Assembly: GCA_949130495.1 (NCBI GenBank)
Contig: OX422216.1
Coordinates: 359,872,605-359,936,604, forward strand
Direction: 5' to 3'
DNA: 64,000 nt
Source of the DNA: Sambucus nigra
Lineage: Eukaryota > Streptophyta > Magnoliopsida > Dipsacales > Adoxaceae
The notes under the pieces are model-generated. The model saw nothing but the letters and a program-made list of their open reading frames with translations, did not search any database and was not told where the DNA came from. Of the stretch, positions 23,850 to 34,300 are shown piece after piece (positions within the stretch are counted from its first letter, which is position 1; each line of letters starts with the position of its first letter). A program made the position numbers and the translations under genes.

Positions 23850-25427
23850 GGTGAGTTGACATGAGGTTGATTATTTGATGATCAAATTCTAGCTCTATCA
23901 TTATTGGAAAATTCATAACCTAGATAAAGAGTTGATATCCTATTAAAATGGTTCTAATGTATTTCAAACAGTGGAGACCTGTATAATGGTTCAACATCTT
24001 GTACCACAGTTTGATTGAGGATTATGATTGGTACACCACGTGAGTGTATTGAACACGAACATGTATGAAATTTGAGTCGAAGGGTGTCTTGATTAAACCA
24101 TTAAATCTTACATTATTTTCGAAGGGTCCATAAATTCTTATTTTAGAGCAATACAGGATATTCTAATATAATTGTTATTTTTATTTCTTTGTGAGCGATT
24201 CAATTGTCTATTTAATTAGTTTTTCCCTGAATAATGGCTGATTGTTCTATGAGTAGGTCTGAGATCTTAATTCGTAGGAACCCAAATCTAGGGATATCTT
24301 GGGTTGCGATACCTCCTTTATTAACTTACAAGATTTGTTTCTACTAATTAAATTTACTAGTTGATTATTTTATCAATATGATGAAGTATAAATATAATTT
24401 AAGTCTAATAATTAAGGAATTGATTAGATGTTGGTTAAAGTCAATTATTAGAAAAATAATTTGACCATGTAGGTATCGACCACTTGGCGTGGAGAATCAT
24501 GTTATGTACTAATATCAACTTTATAAATAATACCTCATTATATCCTTGTGATTTATGAGATAATTAAATTGGAGTGCAGTCATAATTATTTATTGGAATT
24601 AAATGCAACAAAATAAGAAAATAATTTATGGGATTTTTAATTTTGATTTTCCAAATATTTATTTGGAACTTAGTTTAATTCTCTGTCTTTGGTTCCTAAT
24701 ATAGTTGATTCACCAAAGTAGTACGCACAGATTCTCATGGAATCTAGTTTAGCCTAATCTGAACTCTTAAACAAGTATACACTGGTTTATGTTGGGGTCA
24801 AAAGCAACATCATTCATTATTAGGGTTTGATAAGGGTGAGAAAACAGTATATAATGTTTTTTTTTGTAATGGATCATAAAGGGAGAAAAACATATCTCAC
24901 TCAAAAGAAAATGTTTTCATCTCAAAAGGTTCCCACAAAAACACAAGGATTTGGGAGGATCATATACCCAAACATAGAAGTATTTCAGAGAGTCAAAGCA
25001 AGCATTTAGACATCCGATAGAAGGAAGGTTGTCATCACAAATGAATACCTTTCTCACCCTCATATTACAACCGGATATGCAGAGGTATTATATTCAAAAC
25101 CATGATTTTTTAATTTAAACATAGTTTTGCCTTTTATTTTTTCTATTGTTTGGGTAATTCAAGGTTCAGGGGAAGACAAGTATATCGATCTCCAAAAATA
25201 ATACAACAAGAGATAGAAGAAAGAGTTTGAGATCTTTAAATAGGTGCAATATCGAGTCCTAGAGATCTAGGTATCCCTTATCGATCTGTCTAAAACTTTG
25301 GAGATTCGTTGTAGGTCCTCGGGATAATCCAAAGTGATTTAGATAATCAGTTCATGTTAAGAAGGGAGTTTGGAATTGAGATCATCGACTGTTTGTTGAC
25401 ATGGTTAAATACCGTGACGACTCCGCT
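23850..25427. other. CACTA interior, unassigned
   Basis: AT-rich sequence between the Tat LTR and the CACTA right terminus. I could not recognise transposase C-terminal sequence or other domains. Immediately before the terminus, GACATGGTTAAATACCGTGAC resembles the left subterminal motif. Confidence 0.45.
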
Positions 25428-25441
25428 ATTTTGGTGTAGTG
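25428..25441 (+). repeat. CACTA right terminal inverted repeat
   Basis: ATTTTGGTGTAGTG is the exact complement of CACTACACCAAAAT at 7851-7864. The following three bases are ATT, which do not match GAC at the left flank. Confidence 0.75.
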
Positions 25442-25655
25442 ATTATGCATTGATATGTAATGGTCATGGGACTGATTGTTATGGGTTTCCTTATTTGGAT
25501 TATTTCCTTGGAATTGGATCCTATAGATCATGAATTAGGTTAATATAATATTGAGTCATAATTATTTAATTAATAATTGAGTTCCATTAAAAGTGACACA
25601 TATTTGCATATTAATGTATTCAAATAAATAACCAACCCTTAGAAAAATGTCAACT

Positions 25656-25825
25656 AAATGTCAACTAATTATTTAATTAATATTGACTTGGTGGGATATT
25701 ATAAAAATGGACATGATGTCATGTGGTTTAACCGAAGATATTGCACTTGACAGAATGAAATGGAAAAATAGGATTCATGTAGCCGACCCCAAATAATTGG
25801 GAAAAGGCTTTGTTGAGTTGAGTTG
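25656..25825 (+). mobile_element. 5'-truncated LINE (L1-type) tail
   Basis: The plus strand from 25734 encodes the C-terminal end of plant LINE ORF2, ending RMKWKNRIHVADPK and a stop at 25794-25796. This is followed by the usual AATTGGGAAAAGGCTTTG tail and a (GTTGA)n terminus at about 25812-25826. The 15-base sequence AGAAAAATGTCAACT occurs immediately before (25641-25655) and after (25826-25840), a perfect long target duplication as expected for target-primed insertion. Only about 170 bp inserted, so it was dead on arrival. Part of the 5' side repeats AATGTCAACT again, perhaps from microhomology at the truncated end. Confidence 0.87.
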
Positions 25826-25840
25826 AGAAAAATGTCAACT

Positions 25841-26650
25841 CCTCGTAGGTTCATAGGATGTTTAGAAAGCACGAAATGTGTAAACAAATAGTGGGAAAAT
25901 GGTCCATTGGGTTAGTATATATGTTGGTCCAACTTTATGACTATTAATGGCTTGTTGTGCACCTTTTATGATTAGAAAAATAGAAATCCTTAGTGTAATT
26001 AAAAATTTTAAAAATAAAATAAGTCAGTTTGGTTAATATAAAACTCTTAATACACTTTAAACGACACTAGCGGCTATAGAGATAGAAGAGGAAAACATTA
26101 GCTTATGTGATTTGACGTTTGGAAGATTGATTTCAACAATTGACTTGAGGGTAATTTTACATTCTACATAAATATAATTGGGTTTGTGTTATAGTAATGG
26201 TAATGTATTGAAATATGTGGGCCATATTTAATAATATGATTTAGTTAATAATTAAAAATAAATTTTGTAATCCATTAATGGTAAATTACACCAAATCCCT
26301 TAAAACTATTTCATGTTTACAAATAAATCGCTCAATTAAAATACTCGACAAAGTCACCCCTAAACAAAAGACCCATTACAAATAAACCCAAAACTCGGTT
26401 CCCTCATTTTCAGTTAAATGGAAAAATATAACCCTAAAATAAAACAAAAAGCAACAAAAAACAACCCACCTTCCTCACCTTTTATTTAGAAATCCAAGCT
26501 CTAGAATCTCCCCAAATGAACCATCCTCACCCCTCCCACCACCACCTTCACCTCACTACCACAACGGCCACATAAACAACCATTGCTAAACACAACCTTA
26601 ATGTGTTTAATTCACCATATATTCCTCATTGAAACCAAGTGACACTGTTG
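25841..26650. other. Unassigned AT-rich interval
   Basis: No reading frames or repeats of note. Part of it may belong to the LTR of the following Tat-like element, whose start I could not fix. Confidence 0.4.
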
Positions 26651-27259
26651 TACCATAAAACTAGAGTATGTTGTGGACTAATGAAATTATGGCACATGTC
26701 ATCATGAAATACTCAACTAGGAATTATTCTTAAGTCATTATCTTTATGGGCTCAATATTCTCCCGCCATTAGAAGTGCGGTCGACCACTAGCAGGAAGTC
26801 CAACAATTTGCAAAGCGAACTATGAAGGCATAGGTATGTGTGGGAATACCTACTATCTCCTTTTATAAATGCATGTTGGTTAAACCTCCCAGCAATATCA
26901 TGATGGTTGTCTGCAAGAATGTTAAAAGGTGTAATTGCCTAAGTTATAAGGCATTCCACCTCTTTTTCTTCTTACCCCTACTATAAATAATGCACTATAC
27001 CTATGGCTGGGTCATGAAGAAAATAACACACACTAAACCCTAAAAAAGATGTTTGAGAGCTTGTATCGTGACCCAATAAAAAGTAGTTTTACACTAGTGG
27101 ATGTAAGTACTCCATTAGGGAGAACCACATTAAATATTTTGTTACCTTATCCATATCTCATGTCCCTCAAGATCCAATTAATCTCTTTTATATTTGTTAT
27201 AGTTTATTAATGGTATTTATAGATAAGACCTAAAATCATCCTTATACGAGCATTAGACA
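26650..27259 (+). mobile_element. Putative 5' LTR of plus-strand Tat-like element
   Basis: The 3' end is placed at GACA (27256-27259), ten bases before a primer-binding-site-like sequence. Inside are a TATA box (TATAAATA at 26982-26989) and the block GTGGATGTAAGTACTCC..GAACCACATTAAAT, which is typical of the R/U5 region of Tat LTRs. A GGTCGACC palindrome is at 26779-26786. The start near 26650 is a guess. Confidence 0.6.
26982..26989 (+). promoter_or_regulatory. LTR TATA box
   Basis: TATAAATA within the putative LTR, about 280 bp upstream of the primer-binding site, a normal place for the LTR promoter. Confidence 0.55.
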
Positions 27260-27268
27260 ATAACCTAT

Positions 27269-27286
27269 TTGCATCGTCTGTGGAAA
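27269..27286 (+). other. Degraded Tat primer-binding site
   Basis: TTGCATCGTCTGTGGAAA resembles the TTTGGCGCCGTCTGTGG sequence found at this place in many Tat elements. It precedes gag by about 70 bp. Confidence 0.6.
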
Positions 27287-27344
27287 CGATTAGACAAACC
27301 CTTAATTATATCATATTCAAGTTCATCTGTCATCCCCTTTGTTG

Positions 27345-28970
27345 CAAGACATGGGGGATAATGCCGAAAGTAGGGGGCAGAATAAAAGTATTCCTCCCTG
27401 AGCCCTGTGAGGATGTGGGATCTATAAGGAATATTGATGAGCATAGCCAAAGGTCAAGAAACAATCCAGGAAATACTGAAGCAACTGACTCAGTTACTTT
27501 AAGTCAGTCGAAATCATCTCATAGCATACCCTATCACTCTATCTGGGTGAGAACTCTCTAACAATAGAGGATAAATGTTGCCTCTTGGTCCCTATAGAGA
27601 TAGGCTACCATCCTATCACTAACGGGTGATATTAAACCCTATGAGGATGAATTTTGATCAGAGAATTAAAGAAGCAGACCAAATTATTCTAGTCCAACAA
27701 ATGACACTTAATCTTTCAAGATGATCATTATGATGAGTAATCATTCTTCGAAGAAAAAACAAGCGTATTGGAGAGAATCAGTTGAGGCTCACCGTTTGAT
27801 CACCTAGGTCTTCGAGAGGTGATGATGAATTTTTAGAGAGAGCCTATAAGATCCATAGTTCTTCGATAAGGATGCATCAAGTCAAAGACTAGTTTAGGAA
27901 GGTATGTACGTGCCGAGAAGACTTCCCATGAAGAGAGCTTAGTGAAAAATAATGATCGATCAACTAATACGTCTCGACCATGGTTAATGAAAATGACCAA
28001 TCATTGAAGGGATTAATCTAACGTGTGGAGGATTTTTTGGTGGAAATAGCCACGTCAAAAAATCCCTTACATATGAGTTTTGTGAAAGGATCACTCTTCA
28101 CACCTTCAATTGTGAACTACCCCACACCTGTCAAGTTCAAGCCACCCGTGATGAATCCAAAATATGATGGCAAAATGAATTTTTTACTACATGTTGAACA
28201 GTACCTATGTACCTATGACATTTACTCAATCCTTGATGAAATGAATTGCCTAGAATTTTCTAGTACTATTATTAGATTGGCACAAGTCAGGTACAATAAC
28301 CTTCCACGAGGACAAATCTCTTATTTTTAACAGTTAGTTAATTTGTCCATCTATAACTTTTGTTTTAGAGGTAGGGTATTCAAAAAGGAAGCTCACTTAC
28401 TAAGTGTTAAATAGGGAGTTCGAGAGGCCACTCGCGAGTACATGAGAATATTTGTGGTAGTAAAGACCAATGTATTGGGAAGATGAAATATCCTCCAAAC
28501 CAAAGAGACAGTTTTATGATACACCTAAGTTTAAAAAAAGGATGAGATTTTGTTCCATCGGATCTAAACAATCTTATTTTCTAGAACATGAAGATCTTAT
28601 ACTTAGAACTAGAGGAAGAGAGAAATAAACTCAAACTAATAATGAGAGGGAGACAATAAAAAAGATGATTGTCTCCTAACTAGGGGAAATATAACAAGAA
28701 GTATGAAAGGGAAGAATTATTCCGAAACATCTTATAAATAGTGTGAATTACATAAAGATCATGGTCATAACACCAACAACTATAAAGTCCTGAAGAATGA
28801 AATTGAGAACCTGATTCGAAGAGGAAAACTATCAAATCTCGTAGATATAGGAGACTGTATAAATCATGCGAATGAGTGGGAGCCCAGGAGACGGTTAGAT
28901 TCCCTTGAAGAAGAGGAGGTAATAATAAAGGAGATAGGATAATGTCTCCAAAGATGATTTGGACCTATCA
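27345..28970 (+). pseudogene. Tat-like gag, degenerate
   Basis: Structural protein of a second Tat-type element. After a low-similarity N-terminal region (27280-27990), 28025-28330 reads through PLHMSFVKGSLFTPSIVNYP, KFKPPVMNPKYDGKMNFLLH, VEQYLCTYDIYSI and VRYNNLPRGQISYF, matching the Tat capsid pattern (P..F..P.M..YDG..DP..HV..Y...M). Beyond a stop it continues with QLVNLSIYNF and EATREYMRIFVVVKTNV. At about 28740-28850 the C-terminal CELHKDHGHNTNNYKVLKNE followed by IENLIRRG corresponds to the conserved Tat gag terminus (YC..H...GH.T..C..LK..IE.LI..G) with one histidine/cysteine site altered. Many stops and frameshifts. It is followed by protease and RT on the same strand. Confidence 0.85.
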
Positions 28971-28979
28971 AGGAGACTC

Positions 28980-29530
28980 AGGGAGGCCGTACGCAAGGTA
29001 AAAATGACTTATTTTACCTCTTACTTTATTATAGGAGTTGACGTAAGAGGAGGAGATGAAATAGCAAAGAGGATAGCCTAACTCAATGAAGCCGAAGCTT
29101 GTGGTTATATTCGACATATTAACTTGTCTAATGATGTGGAAACCTATCTGATGAAAATAAAAAGAGATTGTCTAGTGGTAGGATTATCTAAATATGATCT
29201 ATTGGGAGTGCACTATTCTCATAATGACCCCCTCATTGTCACGATGATGGTCCATGAAGGATGAGTGGCTAGGTTTTGGTCGATAATCATTATTTTTGGG
29301 GACAATTATTGGGTACAGTCCCCTCATTGGTTTCTCAAGATAACATGTGTATCATTGGGGGACAATTATTTTTGAAGTTTTTAATGGTATTTGGCCGACC
29401 TGCTGAACTAAGAAGATTTGTTTCTTCGTTTGAGACAAAAACATTAAGTGAGCATATGATACTATCATTGACAGAGACAGACTAAAATTTTTAAAGCACT
29501 GCCTTCTACTGTTTATGAGTGTTTAAATTT
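28980..29530 (+). pseudogene. Tat-like protease region, degenerate
   Basis: A stretch beginning near 29190 reads LLGVHYSHNDPLIVTMMVHEG, matching the segment before the Tat protease active site (family pattern H.DALVI...V....V.R.LVD.GSS). The open stretch 29276-29485 follows with VDNHYFW where the active site should be, so the catalytic D-G-S has been lost, and it ends with FVSSFETKTLSEHMILSLTE. A GGGGACAATTATT block near 29297-29310 recurs at 29357-29369. The remainder is too decayed to align by eye. Confidence 0.65.
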
Positions 29531-29689
29531 CACCACTCATTATGGAGTCAATATAGTTAAAGGGAATCAGATTGAAGCTAGAGAGTGATAGTACACTTCA
29601 GCTGACTAGGAAGACTAAAAAGAACTGACCACTTCCTACCGATAGAAACGATGGATCTGCGTGAAGATGCATAATGTATCAAGGGGAAA

Positions 29690-30115
29690 GTTATGGAAAT
29701 AGTGGAATTAATTATCCCAGATGATGAACACCCAAAGAAAATAACACAGATCGGTTCATCACTCGACCATGCAATCAGAAAGGAGTTAGTATATTTTCTC
29801 AGTCAGTGAACAAATTTTTTTTGAGCCATGAAGATATGATCGAGATTGATCCATAGTTCACATGTCATGAACTTAACATAGTCAAGGATGTCAAGACAAT
29901 CAAACAAAAGCGACGTGTCTTCAGTCAGGTAAAGAACATGGCTATACAAGAAGAAGTGGAGAAGATACATAAAGAAAACTTAATTGAAGGTTTCAAATAC
30001 CCAGAATGCCTACCTAATGTAGTAATGGTCCTGCCTAAAGGAACATTATCCTTTACCAAGTATAGATCAATTGGATAACAGTACTACTAGAAATGATCTA
30101 CTCAGTTTCATGGAT
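29690..30115 (+). pseudogene. Tat-like RT N-terminus, cut by CACTA
   Basis: The frame starts with VELIIPDDEHPKKITQIGSS and LDHAIRKELVYFLSQ, the Tat linker before RT, then CHELNIVKDVKTIKQKRRVF, EEVEKIHKENLIEGFKYPEC and LPSIDQLDNSTTRNDLLSFMD. The similarity stops within the conserved F-M-D-x-Y-x-G-Y motif at 30115, where CAGTACAAGAAAAATGG begins a CACTA-like end. The central block between PECLPNVV and the PLPSIDQL segment, which normally holds the WRMCVDY motif, is shortened. Frameshifts near 29820, 29860 and 30020. I did not find the rest of RT on the other side of the CACTA element. Confidence 0.83.
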
Positions 30116-30135
30116 CAGTACAAGAAAAATGGGTA

Positions 30136-30450
30136 TTAGGGACGGTAAAAATTCGTCCCTAAAAGCACAAAAACCATCCCTAAAGAGTATTTGGGATGGA
30201 TTTTGCAATGGAAAAATCATCCCTTATACTACGCGTCATAAATATTTAAGGGAAGGATTTTGCCGTCCTGAATATTAATTCATGGATGCTCTACAATTGG
30301 CATTGGTGACGGATTTTTTCGTCCCAAAAGGTATTCTAGCGAAAAAATTCCCGTTCCCGCGAGTATTATTAGGGACGGTTTATCCTTCCCTAATACTACT
30401 CAGATTTTGACAACCGCAATTAGGACGGATTATCCGTCCCTAAAGGTATT
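30136..30450. repeat. CACTA subterminal repeats, left
   Basis: Repeated units with core GGGACGG...TTTT...CGTCCCTAA in both orientations, for example at 30136-30162, 30173-30205, 30300-30330, 30369-30395 and 30424-30446. Confidence 0.75.
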
Positions 30451-30888
30451 TCAATTATTAAAACAAAATTACCACAAACAATTCAATTATCTTATGCTTT
30501 ATGCTGCAATAATAAATGATGTCTAATTTACATTATAAGTCAAATCATCCAATCATAAACGTAATATATCAACTGCATTCATTGAAACACATATCCAATA
30601 ACAATTTGTTGCATTAAACTACATTCAAGTCGAAATATTTAAATGAGTACAAAATCATACTAATTAATAAGGAATACAATTGTCAAAACAAAATCCGCCC
30701 CTAAATTAAGTTGATGAATATAGTTGTCATGCTATAAAAACTTCTTTAAGTGTCACATATAATAGACACTCTAAAAAACATGCATCTTCAACTTCTTGTG
30801 CACAACCTTCATTCAATAAATAATCATTTTATCAAAATAATATTATAGTAAAATAAAATATCAAAACATATTAGTTAATTGTACCAAC
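30451..30888. other. AT-rich CACTA interior
   Basis: Nothing recognised between the subterminal units and the three-copy repeat. Confidence 0.4.
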
Positions 30889-31265
30889 TTTTTACAATTT
30901 TAAAAACAAAATCAGCAAAATATCCTTTGTTTATACATGACAACCAACCTGTTTGCACGGCCATAAAAATTGAAAATAACAATCTTGGATATCAACCTGT
31001 TTACTCTTTACTATTTTTAAAAAAATTAGAGAAAATCTCTTGTGTTTATACAAAAAAAACAACCTGTTTAATCAACACAAAAGTCGACACGGCCATAAAA
31101 AATTGAAAATAACAATCTTGGATATGAACAAGTCTTTGCAATTTTTTTTATAAAATCGACAGAATCTCCTTTGTTTATACATAAAAACCAACATGTTTAA
31201 TCAAAACAAAAGCCAGCACGGTGGGAAAAAAAATTGAAAACAATATTGCATATCAACAACAAGAA
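30889..31265. repeat. Three-copy ~130-bp tandem repeat
   Basis: The motif CACGGCCATAAAAATTGAAAA occurs at about 30956 and 31089, and a diverged form (CACGGTGGG...ATTGAAAAC) at 31217; spacing 133 and 128 bp. Each unit also has a CCTTTGTTTATACAT..CAACCTGTTTAATCAA block. Confidence 0.82.
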
Positions 31266-31394
31266 TAAATAAATCATCTACCTGGCTCAATCCACTAATT
31301 TTTTCACGTGTTTCACATGAATAAAATATAATGCTGAAATGTTAACCTCTAAGAAAATATAAGACACAAAACAAAAAAGATATCAGTAATAAAA

Positions 31395-34300
31395 TAATCT
31401 TTAATCCGAAGTCTAATTTTTGCAAATTCACATCATATACTGAAACTGGGAGTCCAGAGACTACATGGTCGGTTTGTACGAGTTACATTGGTCCCGTGTG
31501 AGGTGCTTGTGCGTCTCATGAAAACTTTTTTTAGTTGTTTTACATATTCACTCATTGACGGCATATTTTTAAGCCTAAGTCTATTTTTTTGCGAATTCTC
31601 ATCGTATACTCAAACTAGGAGTCCGGTGACTTCGCGATCGGTTCATACGAGTTACATTGGTCCCGTGCGAGGTTCTCGTACCTTATACGAGACCGTTTTG
31701 TGGTTGTTTTACTTTTTCACCCTTTGACGATAAGTTTTTAATCCCAAGTTTAACAGTTTACAAATTCTCATCGTATACTCAAACCGGGAGTCCCGTGATT
31801 ATGCGTTCAGTTCCTATAATTTATATTGGTCCCGTGTGAGGTACCCCTGACTCTTACGGGACCGTTTTATGGTTGTTTTACATTTTCACTGTATGGCGAC
31901 ATGTTTTTAAGTGCAAGTCTAATCATATGAAAATTATCGTCGTATACTCAAATGGGGAGTCCAGTGACAACGCGATCGGTTCCCACGAGTTAAATTGGTC
32001 CCGTACGAGGAGTTCATGCATCTAATTGGACCGTTTTGTGGATATTTTACGTTTTCACCCTTTGACACCATATTTTTAAGCCGAAGCCTAAATTTTTGCA
32101 AATTCTCGTCTTATATACTCAAATAGGGAGTCCGGTGACTACGTGACTAGTTCGTATGAGTTACATAGGTCCTATACGAGGTGCTCGTGCCTCTTATGAG
32201 ACCATTTTGTGGCTATTTTATGTTTTCACCCTTTGACGACATGTTTTTTAGCCCATGTCTAAGTGTTTACAAATTCTCATCGAATACTCAAATCGAAAGA
32301 ACCTTGACTAAGCGTTGAGTTTCGACGAGTTATATTGGTCCCATACGAGGTACTCGTGCCGCTTATGGGACCATTTTGTGGTTGTTTTATGTTTTCACGA
32401 GTAGGCGACTTATCTTTAAGATGAAGTTTAACTTTTTTTAAATTCTCGTCGTATACTCAAACCGGGAGTCCGGTGACTACGCAGTCAGTTCATACGACTC
32501 ACATTGGTCCCGTGTGAGGTGCCCGTGTCTCTTACAGGACCATTTTATGGTTGTTTTAATTTTAAACCCTTTGACGATAAGTCTAACTGTTAATAAATTC
32601 TTATTGTGTACTCAAAATGGGAGTCTCGTGACTACGCATTCAGTTCCTACGAGTTATATTATTCTCGTGCGAGGTACTCATGCCTCTTATGAGACCGTTT
32701 TGTGGTTGTTTTAGATTTTCACCGTATGACGGCATGTTTTTTAGGTCTAGTCTCACCGTATGAAAATTCTCATCGTATAATAAAATGGGGAGTCTGGTGA
32801 CTACGTGATCGATTCCCATGAGTTACATTGGCCCAGTGTGAGGTGCTAGTGCGTCTTACAGGACCATTTTGTGGTTGTTTTATGTTTTCACACTTTGACG
32901 CCATGCGTTTAAGTCCAAGTCTAAATTTTTACAAAGTCTCATCATTTATAGTCAAATTGGGAGTCCCGTGACTAAGCGTTCAGTTCCTACAAGTTATAAT
33001 GGTCCCGTGTGAGGTACTCGTGCCTCTTACGAGACCCTTTTGTGGCTGTTTTACATTTTCACCGTTAGACGGCTTATCTTTAAGCCTAAGTTTAACTTTT
33101 TAGAAATTCTCATCGTATACTCAAACTGGGAGTCCAGTGATTATGCAGTCGGTTCATACGAGTCACATTCATCTCGTGTGAGGTGCTCGTGCCTCGTATA
33201 GTATCGTTTTGTGGCTGTTTTACATTTTCACCCTTTGACAACATATTTTTAAGCCTAAATCTAACCGTTTGAAAATTCACATCGTATACTCAAATGGGGA
33301 GTCCAGTAACTATGCGATCGGTTCCCACAAGTTACATTGGTCCCGTACGAGGTGCTCGTGCCTCTCACAGAACCATTTTGTGGTTGTTTTACGCATTCAC
33401 TCATTAACAACACGTTTTTAAGCCTAACTCTAAATTTTTTCAAATTATCGTCATATACTCAAACGAGGAGTCCTGTGACTTCACGATCGGTTCATAACAG
33501 TTACATTGGTCCCGTGCGAGGTGCTCGTACCTCATACGGGACCTTTTTGTGGGTGTTTTACTTTTTCACCCTTTGACAACATGTTTTTAAGCCCAAGTCT
33601 AACAGTTTATAAATTCTCATCGTATACTCAAACCGAGAGTCTTGTGACTGCGTGTTCAGTTCCTATAAGTGATATTGGTTCCGTGTAAGGTACCTGTGCC
33701 TCTTACAGGACTGTTTTGTGGTTGTTTTAAATTTTCACCATATGATGACATATTTTTAAGCCCAAGTCCAATCGTATGAAAATTCTCACCGCATACTCAA
33801 ACGGGGAGTCCGGTGACAACGCGATCATTTCTCATGACTTACAATGGTCCCATGCGAGAAGCTCGTGCGTCTTATGGGACCGTTTTGTGGCTATTTTACA
33901 TTTTCACCCTTTGACGCCATGTTTTCAAGCCTAAGTCTAATTTTTTGCAAATTATCGTCATTTATACTCAAACAGCGAGTTCGATGACTACGCGACCGGT
34001 TCGTACGAGTTACATCGGTCCCGTGTGAGATGCTCGTGCCTCTTACACGATTGTTTTGTATCTATTAAATATTTTCACCCATTGATGATATATTTTTCAG
34101 CGGAAGTCTACCGAATTACTAATTCTCATCGTATACTCAAACCTAAAGTACCGCGACTATGCGTTCAGTTCCTACGCGTTATAGTAGTCACATGCGAGGT
34201 ACTCGTGCCGCTTATGGGACCGTTTTGTGGAAGTTTTACATTTTCACGATTAAGCAACTTATCTTTAAGCCTAAGTTTAATTTTTTGCAAATTCTCGTCG

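Larger units (their letters stand above)
7851..25441 (+). mobile_element. Composite CACTA element with nested retrotransposons
   Basis: The left terminus at 7851 reads CACTACACCAAAATGG; the right terminus at 25428-25441 reads ATTTTGGTGTAGTG, its exact 14-base inverted complement. Between them lie a subterminal hairpin, a broken TNP2 transposase (9421-10722) and a large minus-strand Tat element. The left end interrupts an Athila protease frame right after LQLAD. The 3-bp flanks differ (GAC on the left, ATT on the right), so a target duplication is not seen and the two ends might come from different copies. CACTA elements move by a cut-and-paste transposase that binds the terminal and subterminal repeats. 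Confidence 0.7.

Noticed and set aside
25412..25427. GTGACGACTCCGCT as a Tat primer-binding site
   Set aside because: It resembles TGGCGACTCCGCT, but no LTR end precedes it and no gag follows; it directly adjoins the CACTA terminus and is better read as subterminal sequence.
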